From Pseudomonas putida (GTDB lineage: Bacteria; Pseudomonadota; Gammaproteobacteria; Pseudomonadales; Pseudomonadaceae), in the NCBI RefSeq assembly GCF_028682475.1, contig NZ_JANHLE010000003.1, forward strand, positions 186,001-250,000: a DNA stretch of 64,000 bases. Reading direction: 5' to 3'. Position numbers and translations under genes: made by a program. This document shows positions 18,303 to 27,133 of the stretch, piece by piece. Each line of letters begins with the position of its first letter. Positions within the stretch are counted from its first letter, which is position 1. The notes below the pieces were generated by a model. That model worked only from the letters and a program-made list of their open reading frames with translations. It did no database searches and had not been told where the DNA came from.

Positions 18303-19481
18303 ATGTTCAGTTCAAGACCCGTCCGTCTGTGCGCCCTGCTGCCACTGTTTGCCCTCGTGCTGTCCCTGAGCGCGTGCAATGACAGCGCCCTTGAAGAACA
18401 GCAGGCACCGCCCAGCACCGTCAGCATCGAGACGGTGAAAATCCAGCCACTGTCCATCAGCACCGAGCTCAATGGCCGCATCCTTGCCCCGCGTACCGCC
18501 GAGGTTCGCGCCCGTGTGGCCGGCGTGGTGCTCAAGCGCGTGTACCGTGAGGGCAGCGACGTCAAACAGGGCGATGTGCTGTTCCGCATCGACCCGGCGC
18601 CGTTCCAGGCAGACTACGACAGTGCCCGCGCAGCCCTGGCCAAAGCCGAGGCCACGCGCTACCAGGCACGCCTGCAGGATCAGCGCTACCGCGAACTGAT
18701 CACCATCAACGCCGTCAGCCGCCAGGACCACGACAACGCCCGCGCCGCGCTGATGCAGGCTGACGCCGCCGTTGCCGAAGCCAAGGCGGCGCTGGAACGG
18801 GCGAAGCTGAGCCTGGGCTATGCCACCGTTACCGCACCGATCTCCGGACGCATCGGCCGCGCCCTGGTGACTGAAGGTGCATTGGTGGGACAGAACGAGA
18901 CCACGCCGCTGGCAATCATCCAGCAACTGGACCCGATCCATGCCGATGTCACCCAGTCGACCCGCGAACTCACCGCCCTGCGCCGCGCCCTGCGCGCCGG
19001 CGAGCTGCAACAGGTGGGTCAGGACCAGGCCGGCGCGACCCTGATCCAGGACGACGGCACCCCCTACCCACTGCCCGGCAAGCTGCTGTTCTCCGACATC
19101 AGTGTCGACCCGAGCACCGGGCAGATCACCTTGCGCAGCGAGTTCCCCAACCCGGACCTCGACCTGCTGCCGGGCAGTTTCATTCGCGTACGCCTGGAGC
19201 AGGCGATCAAACAGCAAGGCATCAGCGTGCCACAGCGCGCCATCTTGCGTGACAGCGCCGGCAACCCGCGGGTGCTGCTGGTCGATGCCCAGCAGCGCAT
19301 CAGCGAGCGCGCGGTGGTGCTCGGTGGCGTGCAACACGACCGCTGGATCGTCAGTGCCGGCCTGGCCCCCGGTGACCGGGTGGTGGTCGAAGGCCTGCAG
19401 CACGTCAATCCAGGCGACCAGGTACAGGTCGACAACGCGGGCAAGGACGCCCCTTCCATCGTTCAGACCACCGGCCAGTGA
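18303..19481 (+). CDS. RND efflux periplasmic adaptor (AcrA/MexA-like lipoprotein)
   Basis: Membrane-fusion protein joining the RND pump to an outer-membrane channel. 392 residues from ATG 18303. Lipoprotein signal with lipobox LSAC, Cys25. Domains: biotinyl-lipoyl halves (LAPRTAEVRARVAGVV, EGSDVKQGDVLFRIDPAPF), alpha-helical hairpin (about 95-165), TVTAPISGRIGRALVTEGALVG closing the lipoyl domain, then beta-barrel and membrane-proximal domains (LLPGSFIRVRLEQ). The pump gene starts 11 bases later. No outer-membrane factor gene is nearby. Confidence 0.94.
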   Translation: MFSSRPVRLCALLPLFALVLSLSACNDSALEEQQAPPSTVSIETVKIQPLSISTELNGRILAPRTAEVRARVAGVVLKRVYREGSDVKQGDVLFRIDPAPFQADYDSARAALAKAEATRYQARLQDQRYRELITINAVSRQDHDNARAALMQADAAVAEAKAALERAKLSLGYATVTAPISGRIGRALVTEGALVGQNETTPLAIIQQLDPIHADVTQSTRELTALRRALRAGELQQVGQDQAGATLIQDDGTPYPLPGKLLFSDISVDPSTGQITLRSEFPNPDLDLLPGSFIRVRLEQAIKQQGISVPQRAILRDSAGNPRVLLVDAQQRISERAVVLGGVQHDRWIVSAGLAPGDRVVVEGLQHVNPGDQVQVDNAGKDAPSIVQTTGQ

Positions 19482-19492
19482 GGGCCTGATTC

Positions 19493-22400
19493 ATGCCGCA
19501 GTTTTTCATTGATCGTCCGGTATTCGCCTGGGTGGTCGCGCTGTTCATCCTGCTGGCCGGTGCCCTGGCGATTCCGCAGTTGCCGGTTGCCCAGTATCCC
19601 GACGTGGCGCCACCGCAGGTAGAAATCTATGCCGTCTATCCGGGTGCCTCGGCGCAGACCATCGACGAAAGCGTGGTCAGCCTGATCGAAGAGGAGCTCA
19701 ACGGTGCAGACAACCTGCTCTACTTCAGCTCGCAAAGCAGCCTGGGCAGCGCCACGATCACCGCCACCTTCGAGCCGGGCACCAACCCGGACCTGGCCCA
19801 GGTCGACGTGCAGAACCGCCTGAAAGTGGTCGAGTCGCGCCTGCCGCGGCCGGTTACCCAGCAAGGCCTGCAGGTGGAAAAGGTGTCCACCGGCTTCCTG
19901 CTGTTGGTCACCCTCACCGCCGAGGACGGCAGCCTCGATGAAGTGACCTTGAGCGACTTCCTGGCGCGTAACGTGATGAACGAGATCCGCCGCCTCAAGG
20001 GCGTCGGCAAGGCCCAGCTGTATGGGTCGGAACGCGCCATGCGGATCTGGATCGACCCGCAGAAGCTGATCGGTTTCAACCTCACCCCGGATGACGTCAA
20101 CGAGGCGATTGCCGCCCAGAACGCCCAGGTCGCGCCCGGCAGCATCGGCGACCTGCCCACCACCGGCAGCCAGGAAATCACCGCCAACGTGGTGATCAAG
20201 GGGCAGTTGAGCACGGTGCAGGAGTTCGAAGACATCGTTTTGCGCGCCAATCCGGATGGTTCGCGGTTGACCATCGGCGATGTCGCCCGGGTCGAGATCG
20301 GCAGCCAGGAGTATCAATACGGCACCCGCCTGAACGGCAAACCCACCAGCGCCTTCAGCGTGCAGCTTTCGCCCGGTGCCAACGCCATGGAAACCGCGAC
20401 CCTGGTGCAGGCCAAGCTGGCCGACCTGTCGCGTTACCTGCCAGCGGGCGCCAAGTTCGATATCCCTTACGACACCTCGCCGTTCGTCAAGGTCTCGATC
20501 CAGCAAGTGATCACTACCCTGCTTGAAGCCATGGCCCTGGTGTTTGCGGTGATGTTCCTGTTCCTGCAGAACATCCGCTATACCCTGATCCCGACCCTGG
20601 TGGTGCCGGTGGCCCTGATGGGCACCTTCGCGGTGATGATGGTGCTGGGCTTTTCGGTCAACGTCCTGACCCTGTTCGGCATGGTCCTGGCCATCGGCAT
20701 TCTGGTGGACGACGCCATCGTCGTGGTGGAGAACGTCGAGCGGATCATGAGCGAAGAAGGCTTGCCGCCCCGCGAGGCGACAAAAAAAGCCATGGGGCAG
20801 ATCAGCGGCGCGATTGTCGGCATTACCCTGGTGCTGGTGGCGGTGTTCCTGCCCATGGCCTTCATGAGCGGTTCGGTGGGGGTTATCTACCAACAGTTCT
20901 CGGTGTCGATGGCGGTGTCGATCCTGTTCTCGGCGTTCCTCGCCCTGAGCCTGACCCCGGCCCTGTGCGCCACCTTGCTCAAGCCCATCGCCAAAGGCGA
21001 GCACCACGAAAAACGCGGGTTCTTTGGCTGGTTCAACCGCCGCTTCGAAAGCCTCAGCAATGGCTACCAGCGCTGGGTGATCCAGGCCCTCAAGCGCAGC
21101 GGCCGCTACCTGATGGTGTACCTGGTGCTGGTGGCGGGGCTGGTCTACGGCTTCAGCCAGTTGCCCTCCTCGTTCCTGCCCACCGAAGACCAGGGTTACA
21201 CCATCACCGACATCCAGCTGCCGCCAGGCGCCAGCCGTGCACGTACAGAAGCGGTAGCGGCGCAGATCGAGGCGCATAACGCCACGGAGCCTGGGGTTGG
21301 CAACAGCACACTGATTCTCGGGTTCAGCTTCTCCGGCAACGGCCAGAACGCGGCGCTGGGCTTTACCACGCTCAAGGACTGGTCCGAACGCGGCGCCGAC
21401 GACAGCGCCCAATCGATTGCCGACCGCGCCAACGCCGCCTTCAGCCAGCTCAAGGACGCCATTGCCTATTCCGTACTGCCACCGCCGGTGGACGGCCTGG
21501 GCACCTCCAGCGGTTTCGAGTTCCGCCTGCAGGACCGTGGCGGCCTCGGCCATGCAGCGCTGATGGCGGCGCGTGACCAACTGCTGGCCAATGCCGAAAA
21601 GAGCCCGGTGCTGGTCAACGTGCGCGAAAGTGCCCTGGCTGAAAGCCCGCAAGTGCAGCTCGAAGTCGACCGCAAACAGGCCAACGCCCTGGGCGTTTCC
21701 TTTGCCGATATCGGCAATGTGCTCAATACCGCAGTGGGCTCCAACTACGTCAATGACTTCCCTAACCAGGGGCGCATGCAGCGCGTGGTGGTGCAAGCCG
21801 AAGGCGACCAGCGCGCGCAGGTCGAAGACCTGCTGAAGATTCATGTGCGCAACAACAGCGGCAAGATGGTCCCGCTGTCCGCCTTTGTCCAGGCCAAGTG
21901 GATTACCGGCCCGGTCCAACTGACGCGCTACAACGGTTACCCGGCGGTAGCGGTATCGGGTGAACCGGCACCGGGCTACAGCTCGGGTCAGGCGATGGAC
22001 GAGATCCAGCGCCTGGTCGACCAGCTGCCGCAGGGGATGGGCCTGGAATGGACCGGGCTGTCGCTGCAGGAACGCTTGTCTGGCGCCCAGGCACCGATGC
22101 TCATGGCCTTGTCGCTGCTGGTGGTGTTCCTGTGCCTGGCGGCGTTGTATGAAAGCTGGTCGATTCCGACCTCGGTGCTGCTGGTAGTGCCATTGGGTGT
22201 GCTCGGTGCGGTGATCGCCGTGAGCTTGCGCGGCATGCCTAACGATGTGTTCTTCAAAGTCGGCTTGATCACCCTGATCGGCCTGTCGGCGAAGAATGCC
22301 ATCCTGATCATCGAGTTCGCCAAGAGCCTGGTCGATGACGGCCATGACTTGGTGGAAGCGACGGTGCAGGCAGCGCGCCTGCGCTTGCGGCCGATTGTCA

Positions 22401-22621
22401 TGACCTCGCTGGCGTTCATCCTCGGCGTGGTACCGCTGGCGATTGCCAGCGGCGCCAGCTCGGCCAGCCAGCAGGCGATCGGCACCGGGGTGATCGGCGG
22501 CATGCTCAGTGCCACGCTGGCGGTGGTGTTCGTGCCGGTGTTCTTCGTCGTGGTCATGCGCCTGACCGGCAAGCGCCGGGCTCAAGCACAGCAAGCACAG
22601 CCGGTGGTCGAAGAGCACTGA
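19493..22621 (+). CDS. RND efflux transporter, HAE1 family (AcrB/MexB-like)
   Basis: Proton-driven drug exporter, 1042 residues, 12 transmembrane helices with two large periplasmic loops. Starts with MPQFFIDRPVFAWVVALFIL, the standard HAE1 N-terminus. The proton-relay pair Asp406-Asp407 is present in GILVDDAIVVVENVERIM, and the matching Lys is expected in helix 10 (GLSAKNAILIIEFAK). The loop signatures GSATITATFEPGTNPDLAQ and PGANAMETATLV are present. It is a drug-type rather than metal-type pump. It needs an OprM/TolC-like channel supplied from another locus. Substrates are unknown. Confidence 0.95.
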   Translation: MPQFFIDRPVFAWVVALFILLAGALAIPQLPVAQYPDVAPPQVEIYAVYPGASAQTIDESVVSLIEEELNGADNLLYFSSQSSLGSATITATFEPGTNPDLAQVDVQNRLKVVESRLPRPVTQQGLQVEKVSTGFLLLVTLTAEDGSLDEVTLSDFLARNVMNEIRRLKGVGKAQLYGSERAMRIWIDPQKLIGFNLTPDDVNEAIAAQNAQVAPGSIGDLPTTGSQEITANVVIKGQLSTVQEFEDIVLRANPDGSRLTIGDVARVEIGSQEYQYGTRLNGKPTSAFSVQLSPGANAMETATLVQAKLADLSRYLPAGAKFDIPYDTSPFVKVSIQQVITTLLEAMALVFAVMFLFLQNIRYTLIPTLVVPVALMGTFAVMMVLGFSVNVLTLFGMVLAIGILVDDAIVVVENVERIMSEEGLPPREATKKAMGQISGAIVGITLVLVAVFLPMAFMSGSVGVIYQQFSVSMAVSILFSAFLALSLTPALCATLLKPIAKGEHHEKRGFFGWFNRRFESLSNGYQRWVIQALKRSGRYLMVYLVLVAGLVYGFSQLPSSFLPTEDQGYTITDIQLPPGASRARTEAVAAQIEAHNATEPGVGNSTLILGFSFSGNGQNAALGFTTLKDWSERGADDSAQSIADRANAAFSQLKDAIAYSVLPPPVDGLGTSSGFEFRLQDRGGLGHAALMAARDQLLANAEKSPVLVNVRESALAESPQVQLEVDRKQANALGVSFADIGNVLNTAVGSNYVNDFPNQGRMQRVVVQAEGDQRAQVEDLLKIHVRNNSGKMVPLSAFVQAKWITGPVQLTRYNGYPAVAVSGEPAPGYSSGQAMDEIQRLVDQLPQGMGLEWTGLSLQERLSGAQAPMLMALSLLVVFLCLAALYESWSIPTSVLLVVPLGVLGAVIAVSLRGMPNDVFFKVGLITLIGLSAKNAILIIEFAKSLVDDGHDLVEATVQAARLRLRPIVMTSLAFILGVVPLAIASGASSASQQAIGTGVIGGMLSATLAVVFVPVFFVVVMRLTGKRRAQAQQAQPVVEEH

Positions 22622-22682
22622 TCTGGACAGTTGGCGGCATGCATGGGAAGGTAACCGGCTGACACAGCCAGGAACCTTACCC

Positions 22683-23258
22683 ATGTCCGCCGCCACTCCC
22701 CCCTGCTCTATTCTCCTCCTGGCCGGCGGCCGCGGCCAGCGCATGGGCGGCCAGGACAAGGGCCTGCTGGACTGGCAGGGCAAACCGCTGATTGCCCATA
22801 TCCAGGCGGTCGTGCGGCCACTGACCGATGACCTGATCATTTCCTGCAACCGCAACCTGGAGCAGTACCGGCCCTATGCCGATCAACTGGTCAGTGATGC
22901 CGAAGCCGACTTCCCCGGGCCGCTGGCCGGCGTGATGGCGGGGTTGGCAGTGGCTCGCCATCACTGGATGCTGGTGCTGGCTTGTGATGCGCCGTTGATC
23001 GACAGCGCGCTGATTGTCGACCTGCTCAGCCAGGCCAACGATCAGGGGCAACCGGCAATGATTCGCCAAAGCGGTTACTGGCAGCCGATGTTCAGCCTGA
23101 TTCCCTGTGCCTTGCGCGATGACCTTGAGCAGGCCTGGCAACAGGGTGATCGCGGGATTCAGCGGGCGCTGCTCAAGCATCCGGTGCGGGCGCTGGAATA
23201 CCCTGAGGATGATCGGCGCTTGAGCAACTTCAATACGCCGGAGTTTCTGCAGGGCTGA
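22683..23258 (+). CDS. mobA: Molybdenum cofactor guanylyltransferase
   Basis: Attaches GMP to molybdopterin to give the MGD cofactor of enzymes such as formate dehydrogenase and nitrate reductase. 191 residues. Nucleotide-binding LLLAGGRGQRMGGQDKGLL with the family's G-x-R-M-G-x-D-K pattern, then FPGPLAGVMAGL and LACDAPLI. The gene follows the RND pump by 61 bases and is followed by a REP pair, so it may be the last gene of the transcript. Confidence 0.94.
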   Translation: MSAATPPCSILLLAGGRGQRMGGQDKGLLDWQGKPLIAHIQAVVRPLTDDLIISCNRNLEQYRPYADQLVSDAEADFPGPLAGVMAGLAVARHHWMLVLACDAPLIDSALIVDLLSQANDQGQPAMIRQSGYWQPMFSLIPCALRDDLEQAWQQGDRGIQRALLKHPVRALEYPEDDRRLSNFNTPEFLQG

Positions 23259-23265
23259 ACTGGCT

Positions 23266-23340
23266 CTGTGGGAGCGGGCTTGCCCCGCGATTGTGCTTTA
23301 CCAGCCCCATCGCATCGCGGGGCAAGCCCGCTCCCACAGG
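23266..23340. repeat. REP pair (BIME)
   Basis: CTGTGGGAGCGGGCTTGCCC and its inverted copy, separated by about 23 bases, between the convergent mobA and MarR genes. Confidence 0.88.
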
Positions 23341-23355
23341 TTTGATCATCCTGCC

Positions 23356-23784
23356 TTAACGCAACCGCGAACGAATCCGCTGGCACACGTTCAGCACCTG
23401 CTGCACCTCGCCCTCGCCAAGGTCGATCTTGCAGGCCATGTTGCTGAACACCTTGGCCGCCTCGGCCTTGAGTTCGCGGCCCTTATCAGTCAGCAGCAGA
23501 TTGCGTCGACGGCGATCGTTGGGATCGAGGTAAACGGTGATAAAGCCGTTGTCGGCCAGGCGTTTGACGATAGGCGTCAAGGTGCCTAGGTCGAACAGGG
23601 TCAACTCACTCAAGGCGCTGATCGAGACATCGTCCTTACCCCACAATCCGGCCATCACCAGCAATTGCGGATAGGTAATGCCACGCTTTTTCAATGGCTC
23701 GGCATAGTCGCGAACCATAGCGTTGGCCGTCGAGTACAGCGAGAAGCACAGCATCTTGTCGAAGTCGAAGGTCGGGTCAAGCAT
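23356..23784 (-). CDS. MarR-family regulator, OhrR-like
   Basis: 142 residues from ATG 23784, with GGGAGG five bases upstream (a GTG two codons earlier would overlap that site). Sequence FDFDKMLCFSLYSTANAMVR carries Cys13 at the place of the peroxide-sensing Cys of OhrR, followed by ITYPQLLVMAGLWG, the winged helix-turn-helix (FDLGTLTPIVKRL) and the wing (DPNDRRRRNLLLT). The fit to OhrR is good, but no ohr gene lies next to it, so the target is not evident. It is downstream of the decarboxylase operon on the same strand, separated by 111 bases that probably hold its own promoter. Confidence 0.85.
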   Translation of the reverse strand: MLDPTFDFDKMLCFSLYSTANAMVRDYAEPLKKRGITYPQLLVMAGLWGKDDVSISALSELTLFDLGTLTPIVKRLADNGFITVYLDPNDRRRRNLLLTDKGRELKAEAAKVFSNMACKIDLGEGEVQQVLNVCQRIRSRLR

Positions 23785-23861
23785 GCCCACCTCCCTTGAT
23801 TCGACTGAACGCCTGCAAGGTGGTTTCGGTATTGTTATGCAAGGACAGGTAACTCATGCTG

Positions 23862-23875
23862 GATTCGCGAGAATC
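23862..23875. promoter_or_regulatory. Inverted repeat before the MarR gene
   Basis: GATTC and GAATC around GCGA, 78-91 bases upstream of the MarR start. A possible operator of that regulator; the match is short. Confidence 0.3.
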
Positions 23876-23895
23876 GTGGGTAAGTCCGCGTATTA

Positions 23896-24579
23896 TCAGG
23901 TGCGGTTGGTCACAGCGTCAGCAATCTGGCGACGCAAGGCCAAGATCGTTTCGCGGTAATCGTGCTGGGCGAAGATTGCCGTGCCGGCGACGAACATGTC
24001 CGCGCCTGCCGCAGCAACCTGACCGATGGTTTCCAGGTTGACGCCGCCGTCCACTTCCAGACGGATGTTGCGGCCACTGTCATCAATCAGCTTGCGCGCT
24101 GCGGCAATCTTGGGCAACACCTGGGGGATGAAACGCTGACCACCAAAGCCCGGATTGACCGACATCAGCAGGATCAGGTCGAGCCGGTCAAGTACATACT
24201 GAGCCGCGTCCAGGGTACTGGCCGGGTTGAACACCAGGCCTGCCTTGCAACCCAGATCCTTGATCAGTTGCACGGAACGGTCCAGGTGCAGGGTCGCCTC
24301 GGGATGAATCGAGATGTAATCGGCGCCTGCATCGGCGAAGGCCTGGATCATGCCGTCCACCGGCGTCACCATCAAGTGCACATCAATCGGTGCGGTAATA
24401 CCGTGACTGCGCAAAGCCTTGCAGAACTGCGGCCCCATGGTCAGGTTGGGCACATAGTGGTTATCCATGACATCGATATGGATGACATCGGCACCGGCAG
24501 CCAGCACCTGTGCAGCCTCCTCTCCCAGCCGGGCGAAATCAGCAGCCAGAATCGACGGGGCAATCCAGAAATCTTTCAC
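23896..24579 (-). CDS. rpe: Ribulose-phosphate 3-epimerase family
   Basis: TIM-barrel enzyme interconverting ribulose 5-phosphate and xylulose 5-phosphate; 227 residues. Metal and catalytic residues present: [16 protein letters not shown] with Ser9, His34/Asp36 in [14 protein letters not shown], His67 region in [20 protein letters not shown] phosphate loop and the catalytic Asp in RLEVDGGVN. The start is GTG at 24579 with GGAG seven bases upstream. It is the last gene of the decarboxylase-ACP operon, 12 bases after the hydrolase gene. The usual Pseudomonas rpe lies near gph and trpE, so this may be a second, pathway-specific copy, perhaps acting on another sugar phosphate (inference). Confidence 0.88.
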   Translation of the reverse strand: MKDFWIAPSILAADFARLGEEAAQVLAAGADVIHIDVMDNHYVPNLTMGPQFCKALRSHGITAPIDVHLMVTPVDGMIQAFADAGADYISIHPEATLHLDRSVQLIKDLGCKAGLVFNPASTLDAAQYVLDRLDLILLMSVNPGFGGQRFIPQVLPKIAAARKLIDDSGRNIRLEVDGGVNLETIGQVAAAGADMFVAGTAIFAQHDYRETILALRRQIADAVTNRT

Positions 24580-24591
24580 TCGCGTACTCCA

Positions 24592-25518
24592 TTACTCATT
24601 GACTAAGCGTTGCCGCGGTCCCGAATCACCCAGCCCCAATGCTGCATTGAGCTGTTCGATCAGCGCAGGCGTGGGGGCATCCAGATGAAAATGATGACCG
24701 CCGTCGTGCCAGTGCACGAGGGTATCCGCAGGCAAGGCGTTTTTTCGTTTGTCGAAGGCATTACCGGTGAACAGCCCCTGGCGCCCGAGCAACACATGCA
24801 AAGTGCAGTTGATCTGCTGCAGAAACTCACACGCCTGACGTTCGGTCAGTTGCAGCGGTTCGGGGAGCACCAGCCGCGGGTCATGGCGCCAGCGATAGCC
24901 ATGACCCAGGTTGAGCAGGTCGCGCAAGGCCAACAAGCGTGCCCCTTCTTCACTGAGGCTGCCGTCAATACTGTTACGCCGCTCGTTGATGGCTGCTTCC
25001 AGGCTGCTGAACTGCGCTTCTTCAGGCCCGCTGAAGCCGTGCAGGCGGGTGCGCAACGCCAACCGCAACAAGCGTTGGGCCTTGCGCATGTGTTCGACAG
25101 TGTTGCCGTCGTCCACGGTAAACGGAGCCCCCATGCCATCGATAAACACCATGCTGTCGATGCTCCGGCTCATCGCCGCCAGAATCGACGCCACACCGGT
25201 GCCCATGGAATGGCCGAGTACTGAAAAACGCTTCCAACCCAGACACTCGACCAGGGCGTTCATATCGTCGGCGTGTTCCCACAGGTAGTAACCGCTGTCG
25301 GCCCGGCGATGTTGAGAGCGCCCATGCCCGGCCAGATCCGGCGCGACCACAAAACAATCGCGCAACAACGGCGCGATGCGCTCGAAGGAGGCGGCATTGT
25401 CCAGCCAGCCGTGCAGGGCAAGCACCGGATGCCCGCGCTCATCACCCCAGGTACGCAAGGCAAAGTGATTGCCATTGACGTCCAGCGATTGGTCGCGACC
25501 GCTAAGGCCTGGAGTCAT
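24592..25518 (-). CDS. Alpha/beta hydrolase, possible thioesterase of the ACP operon
   Basis: 308 residues. Oxyanion HGWLDNAASF, nucleophile Ser104 in GHSMG, lid domain about 140-215, and C-terminal catalytic His in HWHDGGHHFHLDAP. ATG 25518 follows GGGAG. The gene sits between the AMP-ligase (37 bases upstream) and the epimerase (12 bases downstream). In such a setting a hydrolase could release the product from the carrier protein or proofread it; substrate and role are inference. A general esterase or dehalogenase-like enzyme cannot be excluded. Confidence 0.85.
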   Translation of the reverse strand: MTPGLSGRDQSLDVNGNHFALRTWGDERGHPVLALHGWLDNAASFERIAPLLRDCFVVAPDLAGHGRSQHRRADSGYYLWEHADDMNALVECLGWKRFSVLGHSMGTGVASILAAMSRSIDSMVFIDGMGAPFTVDDGNTVEHMRKAQRLLRLALRTRLHGFSGPEEAQFSSLEAAINERRNSIDGSLSEEGARLLALRDLLNLGHGYRWRHDPRLVLPEPLQLTERQACEFLQQINCTLHVLLGRQGLFTGNAFDKRKNALPADTLVHWHDGGHHFHLDAPTPALIEQLNAALGLGDSGPRQRLVNE

Positions 25519-25555
25519 GGATAGTTCTCCCTGTGGGGCCGCCGTGTATGAGCTG

Positions 25556-27133
25556 TCATCCGGTCACCAGCGGCTGTGTGGTACGCGCCGAGTGCTGCAA
25601 CAGCAACAGGTCGATCTTGCCGTTGGCGGTGCGTGGCAGGCTGCTTTCGATGCTGATGGACAGCGGCACCTTGTGTGCCTCCAGGCCCTGGCGGCAACGT
25701 TCAAGCAGTTGCTCGACGCTGAGGTTCACACCTTGCCCCAAGGTAATGAACGCGCACAGCCCCTCGCCGACCGAGGGGTGTTCGACGCCCACCACCGCAG
25801 CGGCTTCCACGCCGTCGATGGCGTAGAGAAAGCTCTCCACTTCGCTGGGGCTGACCTTCATGCCCCGCGACTTGATCATGTGGTCCATGCGGCCGCGGAA
25901 ATACAAATAACCGTCCTCGTCGAGACTGCAGTAATCACCGGTATAGAGCACGCTTTCACCCGGATAGCGCCCGGGTTTGAGCTTGAGCGCCGTGGCTACC
26001 GGATTGCGCCAATAGCCGGCCATGACCGTGGCGCCGCGAATCACCAGCTGTCCGACCTGATGGGGCTGATCGATACGCTGGTCCTGTTCGTCCACCAGCC
26101 ACAGCTCGGTATTGGGAATGGCAATACCGACACTGCCCGGTTTGCTGTCGATGTCTTCAGGGGGCAGGTAGGTGCAGCGCTTGCACTCGGTCAGGCCGTA
26201 CATCGAGAAAATCTGCGCCTGGGGAAACAGCGCCTTCATCTGGGCGATATGCGGCGCCTTGAGCGCGGCGCCGGTGTTGGTGACCATGCGCACATCAGCA
26301 AACACCGCTTCGCGCTTGCACGCATACTCATACAACAACGTCAGCATGGTCGGCACGAACGGGATCACCGTGACCTGGTACTGGCGGATCTTCCTGATCA
26401 GGAAAATCGGCCAGGTGAATTCCTTTTCCAGCACCAGGGTAGAGCCGGCACTGATGGCCATGATCATCTGGTACAAGCCGTAGTCGAATGACAGCGGCAG
26501 CGAGCAGAGCACCTTGTCGGTGTCGTTGTACCCCAGATAGGTATTCAGCGAGGTCAGGGCAGCGAGCATGTTGCGGTGGGTCAGCATCACACCTTTGGGC
26601 TCGCCAGTGGAGCCTGAGGTGTAGATGATCGCCGCCAGGTCGAGGTCGAGGTTGCCGCACGGCAACGGCTCCCCGCCACCCTGCCCGAGCAGGCTTTCAA
26701 AGGTCTGCGCCACGCTCGAACCGGCTTCGCCATCGAGCAGTACGATCAGTTTCAGATGCGCGAGGTCGCTAGCGCTGGCCGGCAGGCTGGCAATTTTCTC
26801 GGTGGTGGTGATCAATACCGAGGCTTCGGCATCGCGAACGATATAGTCGAGGCAGTCGGCCGGGGTATCCAGGCCGACATTGACCACTACGCCACCGGCC
26901 TTGAGGATCCCCCAGAAGGCGCACACCGTTTCGACGCGGTTGCCCAGGCACACCACCACCCGTTCCTGGCGCAGCAGGCCATTGACTTGCAAGCCTGCCG
27001 CCAGGCGCGCGCTGGCTTCATCCAGCTGCGCATAGGTGTAGGTTTCATCGGCGTAGATGATCGCGGCTTTGTCCGGGTGTAAACCGCTGCGAGTTTCCAG
27101 CACGTCCTGCAGCAGGACTTCACGCACGTTCAT
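25556..27133 (-). CDS. AMP-forming ligase (ANL superfamily), probable loader of the fused ACP
   Basis: Activates a carboxylic acid with ATP and transfers it to a thiol (CoA or phosphopantetheine). 525 residues. Motifs: P-loop YTSGSTGEPKG near 171-181, SMYGLTECKRCTYL (A5), LYTGDYCSLDEDGYLYFRGR (A7), DHMIKSRGMKVSPSEVE (A8) and Lys506 in NGKID (A10). The start overlaps the end of the decarboxylase-ACP gene by 14 bases, implying translational coupling. The sequence style is that of the ligases found with exosortase-A clusters (family knowledge), but no exosortase is here. It probably loads the ACP domain encoded just upstream; the acid is unknown, with an amino acid as best guess. Confidence 0.88.
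   Translation of the reverse strand: MNVREVLLQDVLETRSGLHPDKAAIIYADETYTYAQLDEASARLAAGLQVNGLLRQERVVVCLGNRVETVCAFWGILKAGGVVVNVGLDTPADCLDYIVRDAEASVLITTTEKIASLPASASDLAHLKLIVLLDGEAGSSVAQTFESLLGQGGGEPLPCGNLDLDLAAIIYTSGSTGEPKGVMLTHRNMLAALTSLNTYLGYNDTDKVLCSLPLSFDYGLYQMIMAISAGSTLVLEKEFTWPIFLIRKIRQYQVTVIPFVPTMLTLLYEYACKREAVFADVRMVTNTGAALKAPHIAQMKALFPQAQIFSMYGLTECKRCTYLPPEDIDSKPGSVGIAIPNTELWLVDEQDQRIDQPHQVGQLVIRGATVMAGYWRNPVATALKLKPGRYPGESVLYTGDYCSLDEDGYLYFRGRMDHMIKSRGMKVSPSEVESFLYAIDGVEAAAVVGVEHPSVGEGLCAFITLGQGVNLSVEQLLERCRQGLEAHKVPLSISIESSLPRTANGKIDLLLLQHSARTTQPLVTG

Noticed and set aside
19463-22855. Open frame of 1130 codons on the minus strand
   Set aside because: It is antisense to the RND transporter; its His/Gln/Gly-rich composition is the mirror of GC-rich coding and no motif is present.
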